DNA from: Streptomyces sp. NBC_01231
GTDB lineage: Bacteria; Actinomycetota; Actinomycetes; Streptomycetales; Streptomycetaceae
Assembly (NCBI GenBank): GCA_035999765.1
Contig: CP108521.1
Location: 8,122,001 to 8,186,000, forward strand
Direction: 5' to 3'
DNA length: 64,000 nucleotides
In this document: positions 8,059 through 17,839 of the stretch, one piece after another
Layout: each line of letters opens with the position of its first letter
Position numbering within the stretch: position 1 is the stretch's first letter
The notes under the pieces: model-generated
What the model saw: only the letters and a program-made list of their open reading frames with translations
Database searches by the model: none
Told to the model about the DNA's origin: nothing
Made by a program: the position numbers and the translations under genes

Positions 8059-10104
8059 TTACGGACGCCGGGATCCCACAGGACGGTCCGGGCGCTGGTC
8101 CGAGTTGGGGGGTTCTCCTCGGCGGACGGAACCGGGGGCGCGGCCGGCCGGGCGGTCGGCGTGGGCCGAGCTGGTCAGCTGCCAGGGGACGCTGGTGACC
8201 ATGACGCCTGGGGTGAACAGCAGGCGGCTCTTGAGCCAGAGGGCGGACTGGTTGTGGAGGAGGTTCTCCCACCAGTGGCCGACGACGTATTCGGGGATGA
8301 AGACGGCGACGACGTCGCGGGGGCTCTCGCGGCGGATGGAGCGCACGTAGTCGACGACCGGGCGGGTCACCTCGCGGTACGGGGAGTCGATGATCTTCAG
8401 CGGCACTTCGATGCCGTACTCCTGCCAGCGTCCGCGCAGGGCTGTGGCCTCGTCGCGGTCGACCGAGACCGTGAGGGCCTCCAGATGGTCGGGGCGGAAG
8501 GCACGGGCGTAGGAGAGGGCGCGCAGGGTCGGCTTGTGGATGGTGGAGACCAGGACGATCGCGAACACCCTGCTGGGCGGGACGAGTTCGTCGCGCGGGT
8601 CGGTGACGGCGAGCTCCGTGGCGGTGGCGTCGTAGTGGCGGCGGATGCCGCGCATCATCACATAGAGCACGCTCGCGGCCAGCACCGCGAGCCACGCGCC
8701 CTGCGTGAACTTGGTGGCCAGTACGACCAGCAGGACCAGGCCGGTGAAGACGGCGCCGGTGCCGTTGATGGCGCGGGCCGTCTTGTGGCGGCGGCGCAGC
8801 ACCGGGTCGTGTTCGGTGCGCAGTTCACGGTTCCAGTGCCGGACCATGCCCGTCTGGGAGAGCGTGAAGGAGGTGAAGACGCCCAGGATGTAGAGGTGGA
8901 TGAGCTGAGTGACGTTGGCCTGGAAGCCCCACAGCAGCAGTCCGGCGACGATCGCGAGGGCGAGGATGCCGTTGGAGAAGGCGAGCCGGTCGCCGCGGTT
9001 GTGCAGCTGGCGGGGAAGGTAGCGGTGTTGGGCGAGGATCGAGGTGAGCAGCGGGAAGCCGTTGAAGGCGGTGTTGGCGGCCAGGATCAGGATGAGGGCT
9101 GTGGCGGCCTGGATGAAGTAGAAGCCGATGCTGTGCTCGCCGCCGAAGACGGATGCGGCGATCTGGGCGATGACGGTGCGCTGGGTGTAGCTCTCGCAGC
9201 TTCCGTCCAGGCCGGTCAGGCGGCAGGAGTCCTCGGTGATGCGCACCTTGGAGATGAGCGCCAGTGCGGTGACGCCGATGAACATGGTGATGGAGATGGC
9301 GCCCATGACGGCCATCGTGGTCGCCGCGTTCTTCGGCTTGGGCTTGCGGAAGGCCGGTACGCCGTTGGAGATCGACTCCACGCCGGTGAGCGCGGTACAG
9401 CCCTGGGAGAAGGCGCGCAGCACCAGCATCACCAGGGCGAGACCGGCGAGGTGCGCGTCCCCGGGCTCGGCCGCGATGCCGTACTTTGCGGACTCGGCGA
9501 CCGGCGCGTCCCCGACCACATACCGGAAGAGGCCCGTCGCGATCATGATCAGTACGCCGCCGACGAAGAGATACGTGGGCGTGGCGAAGGCGCGCCCCGA
9601 CTCGCGTACGCCCCGCAGGTTCATCGCGGTCAGCACGACGACGAAGCCCACCGCCATCAGCACGCGTTGGTCGGCGAGTTCGGGCACGGCCGAGATGATG
9701 TTGTCGACGCCGGAGGCGACCGAGACGGCCACCGTCATGACGTAGTCGACGAGCAGCGAGGCGGCGACCACGAGCCCGGCCGACGGCCCCAGGTTCGTCG
9801 AGGCGACCTCGTACGAGCCGCCGCCGCTCGGGTACGCGCTGACCACCTGCCGGTAGGAGAGCACCACCACGGCCAGCAGCAGCACGACCGTTGCCGCGAT
9901 CCACGGGGTGAAGTGCAGATAGGCCATCCCGCCGAGCGAGAGGACCAGGAGGATCTCCTGGGTCGCGTACGCCACGGACGACAGCGGGTCGGAGGCGAAG
10001 ATCGGCAGGGCGAGCCGCTTGGGCAGCAGCGTCTCCTGCAGCTCTTCGCTGCGCATGGCCCGCCCGATCACCAGGCGCTTGAGCAGACCGGTCATGTTGA
10101 ACAC
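8059..10104 (-). CDS. APC-superfamily permease, KimA-like potassium importer
   Basis: This 681-residue transporter of the APC superfamily has about 12 membrane segments and a C-terminal cytoplasmic domain of some 200 residues. The N-terminus SEELQETLLPKRLALPIFASD and the helix containing SAYPSGGGSYEVA are characteristic of KimA/YdaO-type potassium permeases, which use the proton gradient. The last domain (VSTIHKPTLRALSYARAF) resembles a universal-stress-like fold. The start at 10104 matches the usual MFNMTGLLKRLVIG opening of the family. The last 40 residues are Pro/Arg-rich and may be dispensable. Proximity to kdp supports a potassium role. A c-di-AMP riboswitch, common before such genes, was looked for upstream and not recognised. 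Confidence 0.8.
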   Translation of the reverse strand: MFNMTGLLKRLVIGRAMRSEELQETLLPKRLALPIFASDPLSSVAYATQEILLVLSLGGMAYLHFTPWIAATVVLLLAVVVLSYRQVVSAYPSGGGSYEVASTNLGPSAGLVVAASLLVDYVMTVAVSVASGVDNIISAVPELADQRVLMAVGFVVVLTAMNLRGVRESGRAFATPTYLFVGGVLIMIATGLFRYVVGDAPVAESAKYGIAAEPGDAHLAGLALVMLVLRAFSQGCTALTGVESISNGVPAFRKPKPKNAATTMAVMGAISITMFIGVTALALISKVRITEDSCRLTGLDGSCESYTQRTVIAQIAASVFGGEHSIGFYFIQAATALILILAANTAFNGFPLLTSILAQHRYLPRQLHNRGDRLAFSNGILALAIVAGLLLWGFQANVTQLIHLYILGVFTSFTLSQTGMVRHWNRELRTEHDPVLRRRHKTARAINGTGAVFTGLVLLVVLATKFTQGAWLAVLAASVLYVMMRGIRRHYDATATELAVTDPRDELVPPSRVFAIVLVSTIHKPTLRALSYARAFRPDHLEALTVSVDRDEATALRGRWQEYGIEVPLKIIDSPYREVTRPVVDYVRSIRRESPRDVVAVFIPEYVVGHWWENLLHNQSALWLKSRLLFTPGVMVTSVPWQLTSSAHADRPAGRAPGSVRRGEPPNSDQRPDRPVGSRRP

Positions 10105-10258
10105 GTGCGCGAGCGTAAGCCGCGAGGGGGGTCATGGAGCGAGGGCTGACCCGCCATTTGGGCGTTAAAGGGCCGTTAGGATTTCGCGAGATACGTACAA
10201 ATGGAGCAAAAGAAGCAGGTGAGGAAGGGGTCAGTCAGCGGAGAGAGCGTCCGCGGGG

Positions 10259-10304
10259 TGGCTATGACGTCGTCAATCGGCCCCATCGTGACGGCCTGAA
10301 CTGG
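10259..10304 (+). repeat. 46-bp inverted repeat, left copy
   Basis: The core ATGACGTCGTCAAT is an odd-centred palindrome (TGACG-T-CGTCA), followed by CCCATCGTGACGGCC. The reverse complement recurs at 11406-11451 with two single-base indels. The pair brackets the DUF1707 gene. It could be the ends of a small mobile cassette or paired operators. A partial third copy of CCATCGTGACGGC lies near 11284. Confidence 0.75.
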
Positions 10305-10329
10305 TTGCCGGCAGTCCACAGCGATGGAG

Positions 10330-10986
10330 TCAATCGCCTGCAGGCAGGGACATGGGCTTGCGCAGCAGCCACTGTCCGAAGGTCCGCCGTGCGGGCCGTA
10401 CCACGACGCGGCCGTGGGTCGTCGTGCCGACCAGCTCCACGCGCAGCGTGATCGGCGTCTCGTGGTCTGGAGCCTGGCGAATCTTGATCTTACTGTGTAC
10501 GAGGCTCAGGGCACCGGCATCGACCACGATGCCCGGCTTGGTGATCAGCGTCAGCTTCTTGCCTGCCGTGTTCATGTCGATCCGCAAGGTGTCCTGCGTG
10601 ATCACTGCCTGAGTGAAGTCGAGCGTCACCTCACACCACGCAGTGGACAGCTCCAGCCTCCGCGGCACAACCCAGCGCCCCACGCGTTTGACCGCACCAC
10701 TGTGAATCCCCTCGATCCGGAGTACGTCCTTGACCTCCGCTACGGCCGTGCCGGTCGAAGTGGACACGGCCGGCAGGTCAGCGGTCAGCGCGGTCAGCTC
10801 GCTGACGGTACGCGCCGACAGGGCAGCTTCCAGGCGCTCGTCCAACTCGTCCGCGGTCAGCAGGCCGTCCCCCGCCGCGATACGCAGCACGTCCACCACC
10901 CGGTCCCGGTCCGCATGAGAGGCCCTCAGCTCGGGCGACGATTCGAGGCTGGAGTCCTTCCCGGTGGGTGAAATCTCTCCCGACAT
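10330..10986 (-). CDS. DUF1707 (SHOCT-like) protein with LiaF-like C-terminal domain
   Basis: A 218-residue protein. Residues 20-72 form a DUF1707 domain (ASHADRDRVVDVLRIAAGDG, then LTADELDERLEAAL), a short helical module frequent in actinobacteria. The remainder is a beta-rich domain like the C-terminus of LiaF cell-envelope-stress proteins (VKDVLRIEGIHSGAVKRVG). No membrane helix is obvious. The start at 10986 is chosen for its GGA-containing leader and because DUF1707 begins just after it. The upstream in-frame ATGs lie in low-complexity sequence. The function is unknown; family members are linked to envelope stress signalling. The gene is bracketed by the inverted 46-bp repeats. Confidence 0.75.
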   Translation of the reverse strand: MSGEISPTGKDSSLESSPELRASHADRDRVVDVLRIAAGDGLLTADELDERLEAALSARTVSELTALTADLPAVSTSTGTAVAEVKDVLRIEGIHSGAVKRVGRWVVPRRLELSTAWCEVTLDFTQAVITQDTLRIDMNTAGKKLTLITKPGIVVDAGALSLVHSKIKIRQAPDHETPITLRVELVGTTTHGRVVVRPARRTFGQWLLRKPMSLPAGD

Positions 10987-11476
10987 ACTTCCGTCCTGGT
11001 CCTGTCGAACGTCTCCGCGCGACGCAGGCAGCGGCGCGACAAGAAGGCTAACGCTATATCGCGACATGGATCCCGGCTGGGCCCCATCACGGAGAGGCGA
11101 TGGCCAGCGTCGATTCACGGCACGCAGCATCCATCATGCCGAGCCCGGTCTCGACGTACATGAGGGAGCGTCACATCTGGCGATATCCGGTACGGCGCGC
11201 CCCGGCGCAGACGCGGGAATTGAACACCCCTCTCACCGACCGTGACGGCTCTCCGTGATCGCTGACAGAGCCATTGAGTGGCTCCATCGTGACGGCTCGA
11301 GGTGACCCCGCCTGTGGAGGGACGGCCGCAGCTGGCCCCACCGGACTCGTGCTGTGGCTTGCGGTGGGGCTGCTTCATACCGTCATTGATCTTCACGCAT
11401 CGGGTCCAGTTCGGCCGTCACGATGGGGCCCGATTGACGACGTCATAGCCAGGGGGCGGGCTGACGAACCGCCCGG
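10987..11476. other. 490-bp gap with repeats and a small hairpin
   Basis: No gene is supported. The right part carries the second 46-bp inverted repeat. Near 11239-11300 there is a GGCTCT/AGAGCC stem followed by a partial CCATCGTGACGGC copy. The left part should contain the promoter of the DUF1707 gene. Confidence 0.5.
11406..11451 (-). repeat. 46-bp inverted repeat, right copy
   Basis: This is the reverse complement of 10259-10304 apart from two one-base indels. It contains the same TGACG/CGTCA palindrome. It lies 25 bp past the stop of the gene at 11477-12052. Confidence 0.75.
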
Positions 11477-12052
11477 CTACTTCTCCAGGCCAGATACCTT
11501 GAAGATCGCCAACGCCGTTTCGCGGTCCACGCGTTCCGACAACCCGTCCAGCGCGGCCCACCCCTGGCGCAGGGCCCCCCGGCTCACCGAGATGCGCATG
11601 TCGGTGTCGAGGCGATGCCACAGGAGAGGGTTGGCGGTCAGGACGCGCGGATCGAACTCGATCCGGCCGCCCAGCGCGTCCCGCAGGACCAGGCGCTGGC
11701 CTGCGCTGCCCGTCGTCCGTACGGACACCAGACGATCCGTCCGCACCAGCCGCGTGCGCCAGGGGCCGCGTACGCCCAGCCATCCCTCGGCGGCGGTTAC
11801 CCGCGGTGGCACCAGGACGAGGAACAGCAACAGCGCGAGCCCGCTCCACAAGGCGACACGCGCCGGGGAGAACGTTCCGGCCGCCGCGTCCACCAGCAGC
11901 AGGAGACCCAGGAACGATCCGGTGCACGCGATCGCGCTGCGCAGCTCCGCGGCCCAGTGACGGTCGTGGACCAGCCCCTCGGACGGAAGGGCACGCTCGC
12001 CGGAATCTCCACCGATCCCGTCGATCCCGTGCCCATCGATACGGCGACCCAT
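11477..12052 (-). CDS. hypothetical membrane protein with PH-like domain
   Basis: A 191-residue protein. Its N-terminal soluble part of about 35 residues is followed by two hydrophobic helices (around residues 43-60 and 68-85, with ALLLFLVLVPP). The C-terminal region WLGVRGPWRTRLVRTDRLVS resembles the bacterial PH-like domains found after a two-helix hairpin in Streptomyces membrane proteins. The ATG at 12052 is the most likely start; one at 12136 is possible. The function is unknown. It is transcribed away from kdp, so the 340 bp between them must hold divergent promoters. Confidence 0.6.
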   Translation of the reverse strand: MGRRIDGHGIDGIGGDSGERALPSEGLVHDRHWAAELRSAIACTGSFLGLLLLVDAAAGTFSPARVALWSGLALLLFLVLVPPRVTAAEGWLGVRGPWRTRLVRTDRLVSVRTTGSAGQRLVLRDALGGRIEFDPRVLTANPLLWHRLDTDMRISVSRGALRQGWAALDGLSERVDRETALAIFKVSGLEK

Positions 12053-12271
12053 AGCACCGACGGTAGGCCCGTAGCCGCGCCCTTCCTTGTTTCTTGACGC
12101 GTTGCTAACGCCCCGGCGATTCGTCCTTAACGGCATGCCCCGTCGCTCGGGCGCGTGGGCCCGGCCGAGGCTGTGTGCCGGCCAGAGCGTTGCCCCGTCG
12201 TCGGCATCGCCCGGACGTCGCACGTGATGATGAGACCGGGGTGGCGGGGCTGGGCGTATGAGATGCGTCAA

Positions 12272-12309
12272 GGGTGCACTGGCCGGCGTAAGGGAGCCGT
12301 TAAGCACCC
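12272..12309 (+). promoter_or_regulatory. nested hairpin upstream of kdp
   Basis: GGGTGC pairs with GCACCC around an inner CGGC/GCCG stem with an 8-base loop (GTAAGGGA). It lies about 80 bp before the first small gene of the kdp operon, so it would be in the 5' leader or the operator region. The sequence does not match a riboswitch class known to me. It may be a KdpE-related or attenuation structure. Confidence 0.35.
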
Positions 12310-12389
12310 TCGAATTCGGCCCGGGAGGCAGGTTTCCTGTAGCGGTCCGATCCTCTTACGGATTTCCGCACCTTATCCAGGAGCTTGCG

Positions 12390-12473
12390 ATGGCCGACAT
12401 GGCCTTCGTCGTCACCACTGTCGCGTTGTTCGCGCTGGTTGCCCTCGTCGCCAAGGGGGTGACGAAGCTGTGA
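12390..12473 (+). CDS. 27-residue membrane peptide at the head of the kdp operon
   Basis: The gene starts with ATG after an AGGAG ribosome-binding site and encodes MADMAFVVTTVALFALVALV plus a short AKGVTKL tail: a single helix with a positive end. Its last bases overlap the GTG of kdpF. It resembles KdpF in size and design and may be a second small subunit or regulator of the Kdp ATPase. The tight overlap, ribosome-binding site and plausible topology argue that it is real. Confidence 0.65.
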   Translation: MADMAFVVTTVALFALVALVAKGVTKL

Positions 12474-12559
12474 CCGCCGAGAACATCGTCGGCCTGATCG
12501 TGGCCGTCGCTCTGCTGGGCTATCTCGTCCTCGCCCTGATCTTCCCGGAGAGGTTCTGA
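12470..12559 (+). CDS. kdpF: potassium-transporting ATPase subunit KdpF
   Basis: This 29-residue single-helix subunit stabilises the KdpABC complex in the membrane. It starts at a GTG that overlaps the previous stop, reads MTAENIVGLIVAVALLGYLV and ends LIFPERF, the usual KdpF ending. The kdpA ATG follows after 9 bp. Length and sequence fit the family. Confidence 0.9.
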   Translation: MTAENIVGLIVAVALLGYLVLALIFPERF

Positions 12560-12568
12560 GTCCCCGAC

Positions 12569-14233
12569 ATGAGCTCCGTTCTTGCTGATGTGCTCATGGT
12601 GATCGCGCTGGTCGGCGCGCTCGCTCTGGTGCACCGTCCCTTCGGCGACTACATGGCCGCCGTCTTCCAGTCCAGGAGGCACCTGCGCGTCGAGCGGTGG
12701 ATCTACCGCTCCGTGGGTGCCGACCCGGACGCGGAGATGCGCTGGCCGGCGTACCTGCGCGGCATGCTCGTCTTCTCCGCGGTGAGCGTGCTGTTCCTGT
12801 ACGTGCTGCAGCGCGTACAGGACAAGCTGCCGCTGTCGCTCGGCTTCAAGCCGATCAGCCCGGACCAGGCGTTCAACACGGCCGCGTCGTTCGTGTCGAA
12901 CACCAACTGGCAGTCGTACTCGGGTGAGGCGGCGATGAGCCATGTCACCCAGACCGCCGGTCTGGCCGTGCAGAACTTCGTCTCCGCCGCCGTCGGCATC
13001 GCGGTGGCCATCGCGCTGGTGCGCGGCTTCGCCCGCTCCCGCACCGGGGACCTCGGCAATTTCTGGGCGGACCTGGTGCGCTGCATCGTCCGCATCCTGA
13101 TCCCGATCTCGGTGGTCGCAGCGGTCGTACTGATCGCGGCCGGTGCCATCCAGAACTTCGGCGACATCCACACCATCACCACGCTCACCGGTGACAAGCA
13201 GGCCATCAGCCCCGGGGCTGTCGCCTCCCAGGAGGCCATCAAGGACCTGGGCACCAACGGTGGCGGCTTCTTCAACGCCAACTCCGCCCACCCCTTCGAG
13301 AACCCCAACGGCTTCACCAACCTGCTGGAGATCTTCCTGCTGCTGGTGATCCCTTTCTCGCTGCCGCGCACTTTCGGCAAGATGGTCGGCAACGTCAAGC
13401 AGGGCTACGCGATCGTGGCCGCGATGGGCATCATCTGGTTCGCCGGCGTCGTCGCGGTGACCTGGCTGGAGTACGCCCACCCGGGCACCGCCTCGCAGCT
13501 CGCGGGCGGCGCGATGGAGGGCAAGGAACAGCGCTTCGGTGAGGGCCCGTCCTCGGTGTTCGCGGTCTCCACCACGATGACCTCGACCGGTTCGGTCAAC
13601 TCCTTCCACGACTCCTTCAGCGGCCTGTCCGGCGGCGTGCTGCTGCTGGGCATGATGCTCGGCGAGATCGCGCCCGGCGGTACCGGATCCGGCCTCTACG
13701 GCATGCTGATCATGGCGATCATCGCGGTGTTCCTCGCCGGCCTGATGGTCGGCCGCACCCCCGAGTACCTGGGCAAGAAGATCGGCACCCGCGAGATCAA
13801 GCTGGCGGCCTGCTACATCCTCGTCACGCCGGCGCTGGTACTGATCGGCGCCGGGGTGGCCATGGCCCTGCCGGACGGCAAGGACGCCATGACCAACATC
13901 GGGGCACACGGCTTCTCCGAGGTGCTGTACGCCTTCACCTCGGCCTCGAACAACAACGGCTCGGCTTTCGCGGGCTTCGGCGCGAACACCGACTTCTTCA
14001 ATACGACGCTGGGCCTGTGCATGGTCCTGGGCCGGTTCCTGCCCATGGTGTTCGTGCTGGCGCTGGCCGGCTCGCTCGCCGAGCAGAAGCCCGTCCCGGA
14101 GACCGCGGGCACGCTACGCACCGAGAAGCCCCTGTTCACCGGCCTTCTTGTGGGAGCGATCATGATCATCACCGGTCTGACGTTCTTCCCCGCCCTCGCG
14201 CTGGGCCCGCTCGCCGAGGGGCTGGCGTCATGA
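12569..14233 (+). CDS. kdpA: potassium-transporting ATPase subunit KdpA
   Basis: This 554-residue polytopic subunit binds and conducts K+ in the high-affinity KdpFABC pump. About ten membrane segments surround four selectivity-filter loops of the SKT superfamily, including [38 protein letters not shown], a [10 protein letters not shown] segment and the [14 protein letters not shown] loop. The length is normal for the family. The stop overlaps the start of kdpB by 4 bp, so synthesis is coupled. Expression is probably induced by potassium limitation or osmotic stress through the KdpD-KdpE pair encoded downstream. Confidence 0.96.
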   Translation: MSSVLADVLMVIALVGALALVHRPFGDYMAAVFQSRRHLRVERWIYRSVGADPDAEMRWPAYLRGMLVFSAVSVLFLYVLQRVQDKLPLSLGFKPISPDQAFNTAASFVSNTNWQSYSGEAAMSHVTQTAGLAVQNFVSAAVGIAVAIALVRGFARSRTGDLGNFWADLVRCIVRILIPISVVAAVVLIAAGAIQNFGDIHTITTLTGDKQAISPGAVASQEAIKDLGTNGGGFFNANSAHPFENPNGFTNLLEIFLLLVIPFSLPRTFGKMVGNVKQGYAIVAAMGIIWFAGVVAVTWLEYAHPGTASQLAGGAMEGKEQRFGEGPSSVFAVSTTMTSTGSVNSFHDSFSGLSGGVLLLGMMLGEIAPGGTGSGLYGMLIMAIIAVFLAGLMVGRTPEYLGKKIGTREIKLAACYILVTPALVLIGAGVAMALPDGKDAMTNIGAHGFSEVLYAFTSASNNNGSAFAGFGANTDFFNTTLGLCMVLGRFLPMVFVLALAGSLAEQKPVPETAGTLRTEKPLFTGLLVGAIMIITGLTFFPALALGPLAEGLAS

Positions 14234-16377
14234 CCGCCAACATCAAGAAGCAAGAGGACTCGATGTCCACGGTTACCCCGACCCGGGCGCCGCACAGCGA
14301 CGTGCCCACCGGCCACAAGGAAGAGGGACGTGTCGGCGCGGGTCTCTTCGACCCGAAGCAGCTGCTGAAGTCGCTGCCGGACGCCGTCCGCAAGCTCGAC
14401 CCGCGGGTGATGGTCAAGTCGCCCGTGATGTTCGTGGTGTTGGTCGGTTCGGTGCTGACGACGGTCTTCTCCTTCAAGGACCCGGGCGACTGGTTCGGCT
14501 GGGCGATCAGCGCCTGGCTGTGGCTGACCGTGGTCTTCGCCAACCTGGCGGAGGCGGTCGCCGAAGGCCGCGGCAAGGCGCAGGCGGACACCCTGCGCAA
14601 GGCCAAGACCGACACGGTGGCGCGGAGGCTGTCCAAAGACGGCAAGAGCGAGGAGCAGGTGCCCGGCACCGAGCTGACCATCGGCGACCTGGTCGTCTGC
14701 GAGGCGGGCGACATCATTCCCGGCGACGGTGACGTCGTCGAGGGCGTCGCATCCGTCGACGAATCCGCGATCACCGGTGAGTCGGCCCCGGTCATCCGCG
14801 AGTCCGGCGGCGACCGCAGTGCCGTCACCGGCGGCACGAAGGTCCTCTCCGACCGCATCGTCATCAAGATCACGACGAAGCCGGGCGAGACCTTCATCGA
14901 CCGCATGATCTCCTTGGTCGAGGGCGCCGCCCGGCAGAAGACGCCGAACGAGATCGCCCTGAACATCCTGCTGGCGTCGCTCACGATCGTCTTTCTGCTC
15001 GCGGTGGCGACCCTGCCGCCGTTCGCGGACTACGCGGGCACGCACCTCACGATGGTCGTGCTGGTGGCTCTGCTCGTCTGCCTGATCCCGACCACGATCG
15101 GCGCGCTGCTCTCGGCGATCGGCATCGCGGGCATGGACCGGCTGGTGCAGCGCAACGTCCTGGCCATGTCCGGCAGGGCGGTCGAGGCGGCGGGCGACGT
15201 ATCCACCCTGCTGCTCGACAAGACGGGCACCATCACGCTCGGCAACCGCCAGGCCGCCGAGTTCGTGCCGGTGAGCGGCACCACCGAGGCCGAACTCGCC
15301 GACGCCGCCCAGCTCTCCTCGCTGGCCGACGAGACGCCCGAGGGTCGCTCCATCGTCGTCCTGGCGAAGGAGATGTACGGGTTGCGCGAGCGCCACCAGG
15401 GCGAGCTGGCGCACGCCGAGTGGATCGCCTTCACCGCCCAGACCCGGATGTCGGGCGTGGACCTCACCGAGAACGGCGCCGCTCGCAAGGTGCGCAAGGG
15501 CGCGGCCGGTTCGGTCATCGCCTGGGTGCGGGAACAGGACGGTGAGGTGTCCGGCGACGCCGACACCCTCTCCAACCGGATTTCCGAAGCCGGCGGCACA
15601 CCGCTGCTCGTCGCCGTCGAGGACACGGCCGGTGCGCGCATCCTCGGGGTGATCCACCTCAAGGACGTCGTCAAGGAGGGCATGCGGGAGCGGTTCGACG
15701 AGCTGCGCCGCATGGGCATCAAGACGGTCATGATCACGGGCGACAACCCGCTGACGGCCAAGGCGATCGCGGACGAGGCGGGCGTCGACGACTTCCTCGC
15801 GGAGGCCACTCCCGAGGACAAGATGGCGCTGATCAAGCGCGAGCAGGCGGGCGGCAAGCTCGTCGCGATGACCGGCGACGGCACCAACGACGCGCCGGCC
15901 CTCGCGCAGGCGGACGTGGGCGTGGCGATGAACACGGGCACGTCGGCCGCCAAGGAGGCCGGCAACATGGTCGACCTCGATTCCAACCCGACCAAGCTGA
16001 TCGAGATCGTCGAGATCGGCAAGCAACTCCTCATCACCCGGGGCGCGTTGACGACGTTCTCCATCGCCAACGACGTCGCGAAGTACTTCGCGATCATCCC
16101 TGCGCTGTTCGCGGTGGTCTACCCGGGCCTGGACAGGCTGAACATCATGGACCTGTCCTCGCCGGACTCCGCGATCCTGTCCGCTGTCATCTTCAACGCG
16201 CTGATCATCATCGCGCTGGTCCCGCTCGCCCTGCGGGGTGTGCAGTACCGGCCGATGAGCGCCGACAAGATGCTCCGCCGCAACCTCGGAATCTACGGCA
16301 TCGGCGGACTGATCGCCCCCTTCATCGGCATCAAGATCATCGACCTGCTCATCTCCCTCATCCCCGGAATCGGCTGA
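14230..16377 (+). CDS. kdpB: potassium-transporting P-type ATPase subunit KdpB
   Basis: This 715-residue catalytic P-type ATPase powers KdpFABC. It contains the phosphorylated Asp in [12 protein letters not shown] (about residue 330), the actuator TGES motif ([11 protein letters not shown]), the hinge [20 protein letters not shown] and the [10 protein letters not shown] loop. Seven membrane segments are expected. The ATG at 14230 overlaps the kdpA stop. The first 20-30 residues form a hydrophilic tail ([15 protein letters not shown]) longer than in E. coli KdpB but usual in actinobacteria. An internal ATG at residue 12 is a possible alternative start. Confidence 0.96.
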   Translation: MTANIKKQEDSMSTVTPTRAPHSDVPTGHKEEGRVGAGLFDPKQLLKSLPDAVRKLDPRVMVKSPVMFVVLVGSVLTTVFSFKDPGDWFGWAISAWLWLTVVFANLAEAVAEGRGKAQADTLRKAKTDTVARRLSKDGKSEEQVPGTELTIGDLVVCEAGDIIPGDGDVVEGVASVDESAITGESAPVIRESGGDRSAVTGGTKVLSDRIVIKITTKPGETFIDRMISLVEGAARQKTPNEIALNILLASLTIVFLLAVATLPPFADYAGTHLTMVVLVALLVCLIPTTIGALLSAIGIAGMDRLVQRNVLAMSGRAVEAAGDVSTLLLDKTGTITLGNRQAAEFVPVSGTTEAELADAAQLSSLADETPEGRSIVVLAKEMYGLRERHQGELAHAEWIAFTAQTRMSGVDLTENGAARKVRKGAAGSVIAWVREQDGEVSGDADTLSNRISEAGGTPLLVAVEDTAGARILGVIHLKDVVKEGMRERFDELRRMGIKTVMITGDNPLTAKAIADEAGVDDFLAEATPEDKMALIKREQAGGKLVAMTGDGTNDAPALAQADVGVAMNTGTSAAKEAGNMVDLDSNPTKLIEIVEIGKQLLITRGALTTFSIANDVAKYFAIIPALFAVVYPGLDRLNIMDLSSPDSAILSAVIFNALIIIALVPLALRGVQYRPMSADKMLRRNLGIYGIGGLIAPFIGIKIIDLLISLIPGIG

Positions 16378-16382
16378 TCAGC

Positions 16383-16994
16383 ATGAACAACTCCGTAGTC
16401 AACACCGGGCGCATGGTGTGGGCGGCGCTGCGCATGCTGCTCGTCCTCACGGTCGTAACCGGTGTCATCTATCCGCTGGTGGTCACCGGCATCGGACAGC
16501 TGGCCTTCCACGACAAGGCCAACGGTTCGATCGTCAAGGTCGACGGCAAGGAAGTCGGCTCCAAGCTGATCGGCCAGAGCTGGAACATCAAGGGAACCGA
16601 CAAGCCGGACCCGAAGTGGTTCCAGGGCCGCCCCTCCAACAGCGGCTACGACCCGCTGTCCACCGGCTCCAGCCAGCTCGGCGCCAGTGACCCGACCCTC
16701 GTCAAGAACGTCAAGGCGGCCAGGAAACAGGTCGCCGAGTTCAACGACGTACCGCAGTCCGAGGTCCCCAAGGACGCGGTCACCGGCTCCGCCTCGGCAA
16801 TCGACCCGGACATCTCCAAGGAGTACGCGGACATCCAGGTCAAGCGGGTGGCCGAGCACAACGGTCTGACGGTCGCGCAGGTCCGAAAGCTGGTGAAGGA
16901 CCACACCGACGGCCGTACGGCCGGGTTCCTCGGCGAGTCGACGGTCAACGTCCTCGAACTCAACATCGCGCTCAAGGAACTGGCCAGGAACTGA
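16383..16994 (+). CDS. kdpC: potassium-transporting ATPase subunit KdpC
   Basis: This 203-residue accessory subunit has one N-terminal helix (MVWAALRMLLVLTVVTGVIY) and an extracytoplasmic domain. The conserved KdpC features WFQGRPSNSGYDPLSTGSSQ and the terminal block NVLELNIALKELA are present. It lies 5 bp after kdpB. A gap of about 115 bp to the response regulator gene may hold a promoter or processing site. Confidence 0.95.
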   Translation: MNNSVVNTGRMVWAALRMLLVLTVVTGVIYPLVVTGIGQLAFHDKANGSIVKVDGKEVGSKLIGQSWNIKGTDKPDPKWFQGRPSNSGYDPLSTGSSQLGASDPTLVKNVKAARKQVAEFNDVPQSEVPKDAVTGSASAIDPDISKEYADIQVKRVAEHNGLTVAQVRKLVKDHTDGRTAGFLGESTVNVLELNIALKELARN

Positions 16995-17109
16995 TGGCCT
17001 TAGCGGCAGAGACGACTGGGAGTCGGCGGGCTGGGAATCCCCGCCCCGCCGGCTCCCGCCGCCGTCTCGAAAGCCCTGACCCCACCGATGACAGGAAGGC
17101 CGCACGCCG

Positions 17110-17793
17110 ATGACCCGGGTGCTGGTGGTGGAGGACGATCCACAGCTCGTACGAGCCCTTGTGATCAACATGCAGGCCCGGCATTACGGAGTGGACGCGG
17201 CGCCGGACGGTGCCACCGCGCTCCGGCTGGCCGCCGCGCGCCAGCCCGACGTGGTGGTGCTCGACCTCGGTCTGCCCGACATGGACGGCGTCGAGGTGAT
17301 CAAAGCGCTGCGCGGCTGGACTCGGGTGCCCGTCCTGGTCCTGTCCGCACGTCGCGCGTCCGAGGAGAAAGTCGCAGCCCTCGACGCGGGCGCCGACGAC
17401 TACATCACCAAGCCGTTCAGCATGGACGAACTCCTGGCCCGGCTGCGCGCCGCCGTGCGTCGCACCGAGGCCCTGCCGCTGGCCCCCGAGACGACCATGG
17501 TCGCCACGGACGGCTTCACGGTCGACCTGCTGGCCAAGAAGGCGACCCGCGACGGACACGACGTACGCCTCACCCCCACGGAGTGGCATCTGCTGGAAAT
17601 CCTGGTCTGCAGCCCCGGGCGCCTCGTCACACAGAAGCAGCTGCTCCAGGAAGTCTGGGGCCCCTCCTACGGAAGCAAGACCAACTATCTTCGGGTCTAC
17701 ATGGCGCAGCTGAGGCGCAAGCTCGAAGCTGACCCCGCCCACCCGCGCTATCTGATCACCGAGCCGGGAATGGGCTACCGCTTCGAGTCATGA
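17110..17793 (+). CDS. kdpE: KdpE response regulator (OmpR family)
   Basis: This 227-residue transcription activator has a receiver domain with the acidic pair ED (8-9), the phosphorylated Asp52 in VLDLGLPDMDG and the conserved Lys in YITKPF. A C-terminal winged helix begins FTVDLLAKKATRDGHDVRLT and ends YLITEPGMGYRF. Adjacent to kdpFABC and kdpD, it should activate the kdp promoter. Placing the regulator before the kinase gene is usual in actinobacteria. Confidence 0.92.
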   Translation: MTRVLVVEDDPQLVRALVINMQARHYGVDAAPDGATALRLAAARQPDVVVLDLGLPDMDGVEVIKALRGWTRVPVLVLSARRASEEKVAALDAGADDYITKPFSMDELLARLRAAVRRTEALPLAPETTMVATDGFTVDLLAKKATRDGHDVRLTPTEWHLLEILVCSPGRLVTQKQLLQEVWGPSYGSKTNYLRVYMAQLRRKLEADPAHPRYLITEPGMGYRFES

Positions 17794-17839
17794 CGCGCTC
17801 TCCATGCTCCTGACCGCACACGACCGCAGAGGCAAGACG

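Noticed and set aside
7063..10149. 1028-codon plus-strand open frame
   Set aside because: It is the antisense of the flotillin start, NfeD and the permease genes, with low-complexity His/Asp/Gln-rich translation.
10105..10258. c-di-AMP riboswitch before the KimA-like gene
   Set aside because: No recognisable conserved segments on the minus strand, and the region is short.
12053..12389. c-di-AMP (ydaO-type) riboswitch before kdp
   Set aside because: Expected from biology of kdp, but I could not find the conserved core; only a generic nested hairpin is visible.
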